Positions 1 through 13,670 are shown, counted from the stretch's first letter. The stretch is DNA of 64,000 nt from Lingula anatina (GCF_001039355.2 NW_019775824.1:762832-826831); one strand, 5' to 3'. Notes: a model not told the origin generated them from the letters alone. Program-made: numbers and translations.

Positions 1-261
1 TAGAATTGTTCCAGGGGTCAAGTTTGCTGTTACAACACAGTGGAACATACCACTTTTAAAAGGTTTTGTCATATAAGTAGAGACTTCTGTGGTTTTGTGA
101 TATGAATTTTTTTTTTGATGGCCATTTTAGCATGCTGCTTACACATGCAAAATGGATCCTAGCCATGTATCATAAGGTAATAATGCCCATATAAGCAAAC
201 TTGACCTCTGTACAAGAAAACTATTAAAAGTGACCCACTCACTGGCCAAGTGTCCTTTCAG

Positions 262-1072
262 ATGGTTATTGATGCCTTGCTCCTGTGCTTTTGTGAGGAC
301 TGCCAGATCAATGATGGTGTCACTCCTGGCAGAGAGTACTACATGGACCCCTCACTTATGGTAAGCCTTGGCCCATTAATCTTATCCTTCTGTCTTGAAC
401 AAGTTTGGCATGAGGGACCTACTGATGATCACTTGGGTAACATCAAAAGGAACCAATAACTTGTTTGTGTCAGATTTTTTCAGTCAAATTCTTAAGGTTG
501 ATTGTTGTCTGGAGGATTGAGTCTTAGACCCCATTCCCAGAGATTAGATCGATCCAACTAGATCGGCCTAACTCCCTGGGGGTTCACACTAAATAGCTGT
601 CAGCCAAGCGGACACGAAAGTTAATTACCCCCTTACAGCTTGTAGTAGGCGGGACGGACTTTTAAGCCAGATTATCAGACAGTAATCTAGTGAGACTCCC
701 CATAGGGATAGATCGATCTAAAATCTATGGGAATGTGCCCTTAATTATTAAGTGTGGCTGAATTGTAATCAGTTCTAGGCATTTCAAAAATGTGCCCAAC
801 TGCAGAAAGATGCACATATGTACAAAGCATAAAAAATATGAAGCAAATATGAAAAGAAAGAAACAATTTTGGTATCTTCATTTAAGAAATTTGTGAAGAA
901 CAGCAGTGAAGCTATTGCAGCCCTGAACAAGCGTCGAGATGGTGGTGGTGAAGATGTGACAGATGGAGGCGTGCCAGCCCGTGAGTCTACACCTCTGCGT
1001 GGGGAACAACCATCTCCTGGGGGAAAGGCAGATGTGACAGACGATCAGCAGCAAGAGACTGCAAGGATTTAG
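262..1072 (+). CDS. SLC44A1: Choline transporter-like protein 1, C-terminal exons (partial)
   Basis: These are the last two coding exons, 262-360 and 887-1072, joined in phase 0 (acceptor cag before 262, donor gtaagc after 360, acceptor taag before 887, stop TAG at 1070-1072). They give about 94 residues; CTL proteins are usually about 650, so the rest lies upstream of the window. The first exon has the conserved end of the last membrane segment and the motif LCFCEDCQINDG followed by GREYYMD, which I recognise as the CTL1-type C-terminus. The second begins KFVKNSSEAIAAL and runs into a polar tail rich in Gly, Asp and Gln. The family carries choline across the plasma and mitochondrial membranes for phospholipid synthesis. 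The CTL1 subfamily is preferred because the GRE(F/Y)YMD motif and the following KFVKNS-like helix resemble CTL1 more than CTL2-5. Confidence 0.85.
527..740 (+). mobile_element. Harbinger-like MITE, copy 1 (214 bp)
   Basis: This non-coding element lies in the last intron of SLC44A1. Its terminal inverted repeats start ACCCCATTCCCAGAGATT on the left and read CTATGGGAATGTGCCC on the right, with GATCGATC blocks just inside. A TTA target duplication flanks it (524-526 and 741-743). The core contains a TTAATTACCCCCTTACAGCTT block shared with the copies at 52454, 60080 and 60626. Three-base TTA/TAA target duplications are typical of PIF/Harbinger elements. No transposase is encoded. Confidence 0.75.
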
Positions 1073-4000
1073 TTATCTTGCCAGACATCTTACAGAAATT
1101 GAAATAAAAAAGGTTCTTCAGTAGCAAAACGTGTAACTAACATATCTATGTCCAGTGGAGTGTAGCTGCTACCAGAATGTCTGAGATCACAAATGGATTT
1201 TTTAGTGGTAATGTGGATTTTATTCTACGGCAGCTGATATGAAATAAATATGACACCCTTTGTAGTAGAAGTAGCAAATATAAAGGAACTGAACAAGGTT
1301 TTGCTAATATATTTTGCATTTTTACGTGTGTACCAGATGCCAAGTGTCAGTCAGATATAATTGAACTATCTGTTGTCTGTGACTAGTTTATAATATATTT
1401 GATCTACTATCTTATTAAAGCATGAAGTCACCTCAAAATATCCTTTAAATGAATATTGACTTAAGATCTGAGTTTAAATGCTATAATAGTTTTCATTTTA
1501 TTTAATTTCATGTATTTTCATACTCAAATACATATGACTTGATAATTTTTGTTATCTTGTTGTTCAGATGCATAAGTGCTTTTGACAGAATTTGGGTTGG
1601 ATGTGGATGAAAAAGATTGCAAAACCAAGTACATTGATAGTCTTCCTCGGTATGATAATAAACAGATTTTGTACAGATAAAGGTTTTACAGTAAATTAAA
1701 TAAATAAGCAATATTTTTTGGGCATATTAATATAGGGATTTTGCTTAATACTCCCTACTATTGAATCTCATTAGATATGGTAAGAAAAACCAATATAAAT
1801 GTTGGCATAACGTGGCTGACATGTTCAGTAAGTTTTACAATTTTGTTTACTTGATTCAGTGGGATTATTCAATAACCAGTTATGTAGCGAAAAACCAATT
1901 TGAACATGGTCATAAGTGATGCTAGTCTGCTTTTATTTGCCAGTTGTATTGGTGCCTCTTCTATCAAAAAAGCACAAAATGCATTTTGTACATAAACAAG
2001 GCCCTTGACAATTCTCACATTAATAAAAAGGATCCCCTTGATGGCAGTTGGCCAGTTTATGTAAATGTAATCATGTAGGTATGCTTGTTATCAAATGAAA
2101 ATATTTTGTTCCCCAAATGCAATAAATGCAAATTAATACTTTTTGACACATTGCCTGCACACAAAATATTGAAATTTGTGTAATTTGAATGAAATTGTAG
2201 GTTGTTAAATATAAAAAACATGTAAAATCTAATTTTTATCTTTTACAAAAAATATTTTTCAAAAATTTAATAGTTTCTTAGCTTGCTTACAAAATGTACT
2301 TTTTTTAAAATTTGTAAATTATAATTACTGTTATATAATGAATGTGATGGTTTGTATGTGGAAAGTACTGTATCATGATATTAAACAAGTTTTGTAATGT
2401 TTGCTTATAGTGGAAACGTAAATTGTAATAAGCCATCATTGTAGGATTTTTTTTTAGTTCCAATATGTTGCTATTCTAACTGCTGGACATATCACTTAAT
2501 ATGATATTCATTTGTCCATTCAGTAACATCATGGTGAAATTTTCTGCAAGGATTGTCAATTTATAGATTTTTAGAATTTAAAATTATTTAGAAAACATAC
2601 CATTAGCGCATTGTACCACATTGCACACATTTCAGTTTATTTGGTTTAACAATCACTTAGCAGCAGCTATGTAGGACATCAGGGCTTTTTATTTCAGAAA
2701 TAAAGAATGTATGTCAATCACTTTTTTATTGCAATTCCTTAAAATGGCCACTTTTCTAAGTTGCTCAAATCGGTGCTAAACCAAATGACCTCTAGACCTG
2801 TAAATTTGATAATTATAAATTTCTGTTTTCCTTTATTGTGTATACGCAGAGTATATTAAATGTTTTTTATGCAATATTACATAGTTCTGAACAGAATAAT
2901 TACCACCAATTTTGATTATGTACTACAGGTAACTTGTATATTCAACAAATGCAACTAGCATAGGGCTTCAGACCCATGCAATTTAAAATTCTTACAGTGA
3001 AAATGCCAATATGTGGTAAATGAAAATTTCACCACAAAAACTGCATTACTTCAAAAAAAAAAAAAAAAAAGAATCCAATGCTTACAAGGAAAGTCCATAC
3101 TAACACTAACTACTACAACAGATGCAAGCAATGGTTATGTCCAGGCACAATGTCTGTCCAAAAAAAATCAATTTTTAAGACAGAGTTAAATCCATTTACT
3201 GGTAACATTATTCAAGACATCTTTGGTTTCCCTAACAGAATAAAATTAACTATCCTACTTGCTACTACACCAAAGGCAATGAACTATCCATATGTATTCA
3301 TGAACTGATTTTCATGTCAAGATTGAGAAACAACTTGTTTTGGCATACTACTTTTAAGCAACTGTAAGGGAAGACTTCAGCATTGTTCTTATAAAAATAG
3401 TCAAAGTTTTCTTATCTATAGTCATAGGTGAAAACACCAAAGTTGACCATTTCACCTAAATTTTTTCATTACTGTACCCTCTTACCAGGGAAATATTTTC
3501 TACATATCATCTATTGTCTTGCTCCCACAAAGCTGAAATGATGGATAGGACGTCTAACTATTAAATTTAATATAATCCCCTACTCTGCAACCTTTTAATA
3601 AAACCAATATAGAAGTACACTTTTGGTGTAGCCCTGATGCAAATGCCCTGAGATTCAGAGTCCAATGAAGTTAATGTTGTTAATTTGAACACTTCCATCA
3701 TTTTGACTGCTTATAACAGCTCTGACCTTTACTGGACCCAATGGGCATCCATCTAGATCAGACTTGCATTATTTACCTATACTTTCCAATATAAGATTGT
3801 CAAATGAAAAACAGTAAACATGCAAATAACGCCATACCCCCTTGGAGACATTAACATTTAAATTCCTATCACACATACTTATGTATATTGTGCCATTAAA
3901 ATAGATGCAAAATTAATAGCAAATGCACAAATACCCAATTTTAAATAAATACACTACAAAGAAAATGTGCCAACATTTCCATCACATTTATTCTTACTCT

Positions 4001-4437
4001 GTGTTTTAAACTTTCTATCCCACTTACTCTAAACTTAATGATCATGAAAAATCACAACAAAAAACAAATAAGTGAATATTGCCCTGAGAGACATTATCCT
4101 TTGAACAAATGCACTGCAGTTACAAAATATGTTGAAAATTAAAATCCTTATCAAAAAGAAATAAAATTTCATGCAAATTTCTAAACCATAAAGTTCAAAT
4201 AAAAAGCCAAAGAAAGACCTGAAAATGATATTGTGTCAAAATCTAGCTTAACCTTTGTCCTTAAATACAAAAATTAAAACAAAATCAGCAGTAAAAGTGA
4301 TTTTGAAGCAATAAATGAAATTTTAAAAGTTCACAATCCCAGTAATTATATTTCAACAAATTCAGCTTTCTAAAACAAAAATGCAATATGTAAACATATT
4401 TGTTGATTAAGTCAAATGAAGAATAGGTAGTTAATAA
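1073..4437. other. Convergent 3' UTR and intergenic region
   Basis: This AT-rich stretch lies between the SLC44A1 stop codon and the stop codon of the minus-strand DUF389 gene. AATAAA occurs at 1103-1108 and several more times before 2.8 kb, so the SLC44A1 3' end cannot be fixed by eye. An A-tract lies near 3053-3070. On the minus strand TTTATT (AATAAA in that orientation) occurs near 3987 as one candidate end for the DUF389 transcript. I see no supported gene here. Confidence 0.5.
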
Positions 4438-7400
4438 CTAGGTAGGTAGTTCCTGTAGTGGATCTTCCACTTTGGTAACTGTAAACCTCTCTTCTTTCCC
4501 TCTGATGGAAGATTCTTCTCCACTGACATAATCCTCATGACTAGCAGGACGTGCTGCCCTCTTTTTATGTTGTTTCCTTACTCTTGGCCAATTAAAAGGA
4601 TAATGTACTGTTATATAATTAACTTTTGGAGAGTAAGAAATAGGAGACCGACAGTGTACATCAGGCATGAAGGAATGGATTGTATGGTGGTATGAATCCT
4701 GATCTTCAAAACCTTCCCCTTGACAATCTTCAGCAATATGATTTGATATTTGACGTGCAACTGTCTGAAACATGGTATAATGATGCAAAGATCAGACCAA
4801 GTCTCACATGCTTCTCTCCCCCAACCCCTTTCCTAAACTTTGGCCCCATTCAGAATGGATGATCCGAGTACTAACTGATCTGCCGACTAAATATGGCCAA
4901 ACACATCAAAAGAGACGGCGCCGATTCTCGATGGTCTCACTGCCTCCACATCATGCACTGTCGCTGCAAGGGCCTAGCAATTTAACCTCAGAGCTGAGAT
5001 TTTATCCATTTAATGGCGGGTGTGGAGGTGGGGAGACCATCGAGAATAAGCGGCATCACTTTTGAAGTGTGGTCGGCCGTATTTAGTTGGCAGATCAGTA
5101 AGTATTCGAATTATCTATTCTGAATGGGGCCTTTAAGAACATTCAGAACAAGTTGAGCCATGAAATAACAGATCCGTGGATCAAATATGGCGGACCCACT
5201 TAAAAGCAATACAGACTAATCACTGATGGTCTGCCCGCCTTCACATGCGCTGTCGCTGCAGGGACCTAGCAATTAAACCTCTGAGCTAATATTTAATCTG
5301 CTTAATGGTGCGTGTCGAGGCAGGGAGACCATTAGGGGATTAGGTAGCTTGCTTTTAAGTGGGGTTGACAGTCGGCAGATCAGTAAGTCTTTGGATCATC
5401 AGTTCTGAATGTGATCTAAACATCTACCATACTTCTAATAGAAAACTGTTTGAATAAGATTAATAGATATCTTTTTTCACAGTTTAAGAAGTGATAAATA
5501 AGTACTATATCAAGGGGGGTTGGGTGGAATTCAGTGAAATAAATGAAGTAATATCCTATTTTCAAAAAAAGCTTCTTTTCAACAAAATTTATCAAAATGT
5601 TCACATACCCTACTAGCTGCACGCAAATTCTGGGGAGCCCTGGCAAGGATCTCTGAAAACTCAGCACCATCAGAGACATGCTGTCAAATGAGAAAAATAT
5701 CATAAATACCAAATGTAGATCATAAATGATAAAATGCACCAGATAAAATACTCAAGTATTTTACACCTGGATTATATTTCATGTAAAATCTTTGATATTA
5801 AGAATATTATAATGTTACATCTTTTTAAAACTATATTGAGCAGTAAAGGTAAAGTGGTTGTGGATAGAAAATTACAATATAGATGTTTGAGTGTAACAGA
5901 ATTTCACACATTTACTCTACTATTTTTCACATTCAAGCAAGCACGCATCATATTGCTGCATCAACTTTAATCTAATGTAAAGACACTTTCAATGTAATTA
6001 CATGTAACATCTCCCTCAGCCTGTGCCGATCTTCAGCCTTTATCTCTTTCTTTAAGTTCTGAAAAATATTTTTCAAAAGCATGACATATTTGAAAACTGT
6101 GGGTAAGAATTATCAAAAATGAAGCAAAGCAATTAGTTATGTGAGACTCGGATTGAAATGCTTACTGTAGATTTGTAAAAATTAAATATATAGACATTTT
6201 ATTTAAGAAATACAAAAAGTCAACATCTTTAAAAATGCTCTTCCAACATTTAAAGTATATAAGATAGAATCCAACCTGCCACTCCTGGAGAAAGTTTTTA
6301 GCTAATCTATTGGTTGATTCTTCTCCTGGCTTCATGGTTTTGTATGAGTCTCGAGCAACCTGAAAAAAAAAACGATTCACCTGACAAATACATTACAATA
6401 ATACTAAAGACAATTGTAATGACAAAAGTAGTAAAATAACTCATCAAACAGTCTTAAATTTCAAAACCTGATACCATGCAATTCCTAAGATAATTTTTTT
6501 TAATTGTAAATTTTGTTTGCCAAAATTGTAAGGTAAATCAATGCCTTAATTTTCAAAGACTATTGAGCAAATACCTTGATGTCCTTTTTCCAGAAAGCAT
6601 CAGTTGCTGTAGTTGCTGCAGTATTCGGAACAACTTCTTTCACCTAAAATTGAAAAACACTGTAATTGTTGTTGTTGTTGATATAAATTTACCCAGGCTT
6701 TGCATTTTGACATATATATGTGCAAATTAGATGATCTTACATTAGCTTAAGCAGAAGAAAATTAAAAGAGCAGTGCCCTCATTTCACCCCCCCCCCCTTT
6801 CCTAAAGTCTCCCTCACCTTCAGTATAGCTATCCCCATGAGAAAAATACACAGTATATTCAGCAGTGTTAACATTAAACTGACAGTTCCTAGTACAATAG
6901 CCTCTGAAGCCATCCAGCAACTGTAAACTGGCTCATACTCATTATCAAGAAATGGAGGACACTGGAGGTGTGAGTCAGGGCTGGTGATATTGCTCTCCTA
7001 ATGGTATAAAACACATAATTTATATTAGGAAATTTGCAAATCCAGATATCTTGTTCTTTGGCATCTTAAAATTGCAACAAAAAGTAAAAATTGGTCAAAA
7101 AATACAACTTACTATAAAAAAGTCCTATTAAAAATTCATTGTATACAGAGTCTAAAAAAAATAATTTTTCATATATTTTTTAAATATGAAATGGAAAAGC
7201 ATCAAATAACCATGCAAAATCAATGTCTTACACTAGCTACTGCAGGTGGGTTTGCAGCACTAACAATGGCATAGGCCCACAGCATGCCCTACAAAAAATT
7301 TAAAAGACTCACAAATTACGAAAACAAAAACACACTGATTCAGAGCTACAGCTTTTTAATTCTATTCAAAACAAAGGACAGAAAAAAAACTTTTTAGTGT

Positions 7401-10400
7401 GGATAGATAGAAAAAACAATCCTTATTCTTATAAAGGCCATAGCCTTCCAATAAAGTTTAAACAGGTTATACCAAACACCAGAACAAAACTTTTACAGAA
7501 CATTTTTCGAGCAGCTATTTCTCAATCAAGTTTGTACTAAACTAATGGTACATAACAACATAATAGGAAATTTTCAAATAATGCATGAAGAGCATATGCA
7601 GAGCAGGTTCATAATGTGGTAGAGCATCACACCCATGTCACCTACTGCATTGGTGGCTGGAGGCAGGAGAGAGGCAGAGATGGCTACACCAACCAAGGAT
7701 CCGGCATTGCCTCCTAGGACGGAGAGGGCAACCCCCGCACCTGATGGGACAGCAATTAACACACCTGACCACAGACTTCTCACCTGGCCCCTAAAAATAC
7801 AAACTGTAATGTACTCTTAAAACCCTCTGGAAACAATAAATATGCTCAACTGTTTTTAATCACATTACATGTAATTATGGCGAAACCGATATATATTTTA
7901 TCCATTAATGGCACCATTAAAATAGTCTCTTAGAGAATTAATCTTGGTGTGAAAAAAGTTAGTGATTAAAGAGAAGTAATATGAATGTCATGGACAAAAT
8001 AATTAGTTTCAGCTGTCAACAGCAGACTAAAATATCCCCAAAGATGTTCATGGCTTTTGGTCTGTATCCACTTCAAATTTGGTAAATCCAGCATTTTTTA
8101 TCTTTTGTGCTATTGTGTCCCATTGTACTTACTACTATTATAATGCCAGTTGATTTAATATGCATGAAGCAACTTTCAGATGGTTTTAGCCAGTGGTCAA
8201 CCTGGTTAAACTACGGCTTACCTCACAGCCATTTCTGGTGTCGGGTACTGAGGCACAGCCCCCCATGTAGGACCCACAACACCTGCTATTATACCCAAAA
8301 CAAAGCCTACAAGATGAACAAAACAATATCAATTGACTTATTATTTAAAAATCGAATCAGTTGACATCAATGTTTTTTTTTTACCAAACTTTGTGTCTCT
8401 TAAAAGAATCATGAACGAGAACCATTCAATTTCATTTGCATGTTCCAATCCCAGAAAGTACACTTAAACTTTCTACATGAATGAAAGTCCATTACATATT
8501 TCTGTATCACTCACCAGATGCAATGCAAAGGCCTAGTCCAACAAGTTCTGTCTTGATCCCCAAAAGACCTAGGTTTTTATTCTGAACCATCAAACCAAAT
8601 GTCCCTGCTAGTATAGGACCCTACAGTCATGATCAGGTGTTATTTTTAAATTTTCAGATCTAGTAACATTTAGCAAAAACAATATACTTTTTTGTTTTTA
8701 CTAATAGGCAAAATCAATTATCGCTGTAGTTTTTTACTTCAAACTGGTAAAAATAAATAATTAAGATGGAAGTATGTTAAAGTATACCTTAGGCCTTAAA
8801 CATTTTTCAGATTATTTTACTTCCTTTTTAAAACATAGCATCACTAACCAACATAAAAAAGGAAGGTCTCTACTACAGTAATGATCATTTTTGGTATAGC
8901 ATTCATTTTGAAAAACTTATTAATAATAAAGCACAGTATACATCCTACAATGAAATGCTGTTACAGATATTTTGTATTTACCATAAGAGGAGAGACCAAC
9001 ATACTGGCTACCAGAATAACAGAGCTGTTTTCTAATAAGCCAAAGCCTGCAATTATACTAAGATGAGAACATACAATAAACTTGGTGTGAAGCAGGTTAA
9101 ACAAGTGGTTATAACATGGGTTACAATATGTCATGGGTTACAACTGTTCAGGCCTTTAGTAATCTCTGAGTTGTTATGGAATATCAACCATCATTTCAAA
9201 GTCTCCTATTATCCACAGCAAAGATGTGTCCCAATAATAAGTAGACAAACATCTTAGCTTTTTAACTATGCAAAATCATAGAAATTATTTTAATCTAATG
9301 CAGTGGATATGCATAAGTAAAAAGATGCAATGCAAGGGAAAAAAAAGATGCCACATGACTTAATCCAGTTTCTAATACTACTGGTCAGAACATATCATGT
9401 TGCAAGAGTTATCAACCATTAACAGTATTAATTTACAAAAAAATGCTTCAGGTAAAACTGTAACTTAATCAAAAGAACTTTATTATAATTACTGAATCAT
9501 TAACAGAGTTGCATGATCACATTACCTGGCAAGTATGATCAGCATAACATAGTCAAAGGTAAGGGCCGCCTGGGCTTTTATTTGTTCTACAACCTGAAAT
9601 GTAATAGTAGTTTTAACTTGATAATGGTTATATGCATAATTGGTTGCAGCTTAAAAGATGCAGCTTTTAAGTCAGTGGAAAAACAAATGGACAGATAAAA
9701 GATTACAATTCAGGGTACTTTTGGATGGAAACTGTCTGAAATAATGATGAACAACAATTTTCATTTTTTTCTATTTTCACGAAAAAAATTTATCAGCATG
9801 GTCATTACTATTCACCTGAGCTACTGTTAACCTTGATTTGATAGATTTGAAAAAATTCCCTTCAATGTCTTCTTTTGATCTGAGAAAAAGAAACAACAAT
9901 AGTTACATTAATGAAAATATTCAGTAATTGCACTTCAAACATGCTGGCACAACACTTATCAACAAAATTATAGTGTATTCCCATCATTCTGACACTTAAT
10001 CCTCAGCTGAAAAACACCTACTCTCAATCATAAAATACTTAACCTAAGCAAACTAAGTATAAAACAGTACAATAATTGTACCTAAGAAACTACTTAGTAA
10101 AAAAATCTATATACACTTACCTTTCAGGAGAACTTTCTTCACTGGAGTATTCTGCATTTTCGTCCAGATGAATGGAAATTGGTATTGCGCTGTAAAATAT
10201 GTAAACACTTTGCACATAATCCTCTGATGTATGCATACAATATCTTGTAAAAATTGTATATACATCCTTCTAAATAATCAACAGAAATATAACAACTGTT
10301 GGAAATTTTAGATTTCAGAAGCCATAAAATACCTGCACTTACCTGATAGAAGACATCTTGATGGTGGATCCCACACCCACATCTTGGAGAGATTTCATGA

Positions 10401-12017
10401 TGGTTTCACATCTCTCACCCCCTTCCTCAACAAATGTCACCTGTAAAAGAATTTTTAAAAATCCTGATTATCATGAAGGTATTCTTTACATCAAACCTTT
10501 TGTAGACCCTGAGCAGGAATTAGACTCTTGCAAATGCTTCTTGGAGATAAAAACAACCATTTTAAATGACTGCCTACTGAAGGCATGTCTTTATGGTCAT
10601 CATTTATAAAACATCATTTCCTAAAAAAATCATGTAAGTTCTTAAAAGGTTTATTCATACTGGTATATAGTCATTGTTAACTGAAGGAAGAATAGTATAT
10701 TGTAAAAATCTGTAAAAAAACAGTGGTAAACAAAACTTCTAAATTTATTATTATCTTTAAATAATCACGATTTAGAATTTATCTTTCATATTTGATATCT
10801 TAAAATACTGACACACTTGATTTTAGGTTACAACAGCAAAAACACCCAAAAAAGACACTACAACATGATTTAACTATCTATGAATATCTATCAAACCTAG
10901 TTCTTTTCATAGTATTTTCATACAAGTACATGTACTAGTAATGCTCAAACCTGGTAAAGTTTTTTATCTTCTGTCAGACCCCACACTGCATTTCTGATCC
11001 TCAATTCCTCCAACAAGGTGGTCAGATACTGACATATAACATGAAACACAAATGGCAATAATTAAATAAAAAGACATGATCAAGCAGTTAAAACATTATA
11101 AACAATAGAGATTTACAAGAAAATGATAATACTACTGTACATATAGTACCTTGGTTTTTGAAAAAATGGAATCGTTTACATATAACACTTTGTGGTATTA
11201 ACTAGAGACAGTATTTGTTTCAAAATAGGAAAATTATCTTTACCTCTTTACCATCCCCTGAGAATTCTGCAAAAGTTGACATTTGACTATCTAAACGTTT
11301 TTGCCTATAGGTAGGTGATTCCAAGTTATTTTCCTGTTCAGTTTCTAGGGTTTCATGGCTGTCTGGATGCCCAAAGACATCTTCATCTGGATCATTGAAC
11401 TCCTCTGGCTGAACATGATCCACGTCAGATTCACTTTTAATCTCTCTCTTTTGAGGTTTTGAAGCTAACCTTATATCTAGTGTTAAGTTCTTTTTATTCT
11501 TTGCATCATTTTCATCTTCCTTAGCATTATCTGTAACTGCAGAATACTCTCCAACAGAAGGTACTTCAGTTGCAGGTTGGATAGAAGGATCTTCTTTTGT
11601 CTGCTGCACCTCCCTTCCCATAGGACTGATGTCGGAGGTTTTCGCTTTATCTAAATCTGGTGACACAAAACTTCCAACATCAGGTTCTCTGACACTGGGA
11701 CCAACTTTTTCTAGACTGTCATTTTTACTGTCATGCACAAATTCTGGTGCAGTCAGACTGGAAGACTCTCCATCATCACATATATTAAATGATACAGAAT
11801 TTCCTTTAGATGTCAGTGACATGAGTGGAGTATTTTCATCACAGGCAGTATCTAATTCATCTTCCGTCCTCTCTTTGACTGCATGAAATGGTTTTGTAAA
11901 TGCTGGTTCTGATTCCGATTTCGACACATGGTCGTGAAGGTCTGGACCACCTCTGTGGTCTACTTCATCTTCACTTGCCTTTACAGGCAAATAAATCAAA
12001 TAGAGAAAAGATGCCAT
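4438..12017 (-). CDS. DUF389 multi-pass membrane protein with acidic N-terminal region
   Basis: A 17-exon minus-strand gene of about 802 residues. Exons in transcript order: 12017-11244, 11028-10951, 10440-10343, 10189-10121, 9879-9816, 9593-9526, 9057-8982, 8620-8515, 8306-8222, 7790-7646, 7288-7232, 6997-6818, 6643-6575, 6359-6276, 6058-6002, 5680-5609 and 4764-4438. All have GT-AG borders and the phases agree. Residues 1-258 are acidic and probably disordered. About 259-361 include a small alpha/beta domain (TLLEELRIRNAVWGLTEDKK, then VTFVEEGGERCETI). About 362-600 form the hydrophobic DUF389 core, with SMLVSPLMGPILAGTFG, SGAGVALSVLGGNAGSLVG, ISASLLPPATNAGMLWAYA and a final helix. Residues 601-802 are a polar tail. 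The family is widespread in bacteria and patchy in eukaryotes, and its function is unknown; a transport role is only an inference. The start is uncertain: the bases just before GCAAGTGAAG (about 11982) also look like a splice acceptor, so the first codons may lie in an exon further upstream. Confidence 0.85.
4842..5131. mobile_element. Inverted-repeat element in the last DUF389 intron
   Basis: A foldback element of about 290 bp. The left end reads GGCCCCATTCAGAATGGATGA and the right end is its near-inverse, CTATTCTGAATGGGGCC. The inner parts also pair imperfectly (ACTGATCTGCCGACTAAATA against TATTTAGTTGGCAGATCAGT). Flanking TTT on both sides is a possible target duplication. No coding capacity. 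It lies in the intron between exons 5680-5609 and 4764-4438. Confidence 0.65.
5137..5416. mobile_element. Second, diverged copy of the same inverted-repeat element
   Basis: It begins about 6 bases after the element at 4842-5131 and shares its plan: ends ACATTCAGAACAAG and AGTTCTGAATGTGATC, a GTCTGCC...CTGTCGCTGCAGGG core and the GGCAGATCAGTAAGT block near the right end. It is more diverged than its neighbour, so it may be older or a different subfamily. Confidence 0.55.
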
Positions 12018-12902
12018 GGAAACTCAGTGGCTGCATATAATTTACTGCCAGTAGGTCGAAAATGTACTAGAACAACAACTACATGTACTTACTCGTACAC
12101 CAAGGATCTTCAAAGTACTCGTACAGTACTAGTACATGTATAGATCCAAATTCTGAAATGGTTGCAGAGGTGCAATTTGTTTTATGAAATGTCAAGTACA
12201 TCAAGTGCAGACCAGAAACTGCCAATAAGAGTGCTAATGCCTGCAACTTCTGCAGTTCTACAGTTGATTTTATACTTCTTTGTATCATATTTATCATATA
12301 TCAGTAAATTATTATCATATTTTAACAACAGGCAAATCATCTCGATCATTTCATTTAAATACTCTGGGAAGCGCAACATTTTGTTAGCTCGCATCACCAT
12401 AACAGCGACGATATATACTATATGAAATGCTAAGATATATATTTGACCTTTTAGTTGTGCAAGTACATTACCAGACAGTACATGTACAGTGTGTACACAT
12501 GTACACTGATAACGGAAAAAGAAATTACTCTGCTTCTCCCCTCGCCTTGAATTGCTCAACATTAAGTTTCATCTAGACAATCATGGCAGTCAAAAGTTTT
12601 TGTCCAGTTTTTCATTGTGTCCACTGATATCATACTATTAGGATTGTAGTGCAAAAATATAGATTACCGCCCGCCTACCAGTAATGATATAGTCAGGAAG
12701 TGGTTTTCCTTTCGAAATGTGGGTCGAGGTCGTGCTAAAGGTCAGCAACGACGTCATGTAGTCTTAATTTCGCTTTGCATAAAGAGCCAGAAACACCGAG
12801 TGCTTTGTAACAAGTAAACGAAACTGAGTCTTATCTGGAAGGTCAGCACTTTATAAAGACCCCCTTATTTACTGTTTTCCCCTGCATTGTCTCCCCCCCC
12901 CC

Positions 12903-12944
<42 letters not shown>

Positions 12945-13670
12945 GGCACACTTGTAATTTGCTTTCAACACGCTAGTTAACGGCCGCCGTAGACAAAAAG
13001 AGGGACGATCGAGTAGGGACTCTTAACAGGTCTTAACACCGACAATTAGGGGAATTACACACCTGATATGGAAAAAAATTCGCAGCGTTTCCTACTCCTT
13101 CAATGATTTTTTACGCTTCCTTTACATAGTAAAATTGAAATTGCAGTAAACAATAAATACTGTTATCATTGTTGTTCTTGTCAAACAATACGTATATTAA
13201 AATGTTTACCAAAGACTATAAAGCCAATTTAGTAATTTGGTGATAATTATTATGCACCGCATTATAATTCTGTATGATTGGTCCAAAAAATATACATGGT
13301 GATGGGGATAATATCATTTTCATCTTAACTTTTAATGTTTACTTTAAAAATCGATAAAATAAAATATTACAAATATCTGCGATGCATTCGCAAATACCAG
13401 AGTCGATTTCCTTTTGTGATCTTTGTTTACCTTTCACGAAGCATGCACGGTAGCGAATATATTGGTAGATGGCGCAACAGGTACCCATAGGTGTTTATTC
13501 TACCCCTCGTTTGGTTCATCGTGTACGATGTAATACCCGGTAAATTAAAAGGATGCCAAACATCTTTTAAACTTAATTACTTTTTTCCTGTTTTTTTTTC
13601 TATTTTATGACACCATTTTTATTCTTTTTGGCAATTTTTCTTTTGTGTGTGTTAACTGAAGTTAATTTAA
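12018..13670. promoter_or_regulatory. Divergent intergenic region between DUF389 gene (-) and delta-catenin gene (+)
   Basis: No coding exon is convincing here. The stretch is expected to hold the promoter of the DUF389 gene and the upstream region of delta-catenin. It contains clustered TACATGTAC/AGTACTCGTAC-type palindromic words at 12076-12140 and 12470-12510, a (CA)n microsatellite at 12905-12943 and a C-run just before it. I cannot place a transcription start from the sequence. Confidence 0.35.
12905..12943. repeat. (AC)n microsatellite
   Basis: An uninterrupted AC dinucleotide run of about 39 bases, preceded by a run of C. Confidence 0.95.

Noticed and set aside
11629-11886. Plus-strand open frame of 85 residues
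   Set aside because: It is the antisense shadow of DUF389 exon 1; its composition follows from the acidic minus-strand frame.
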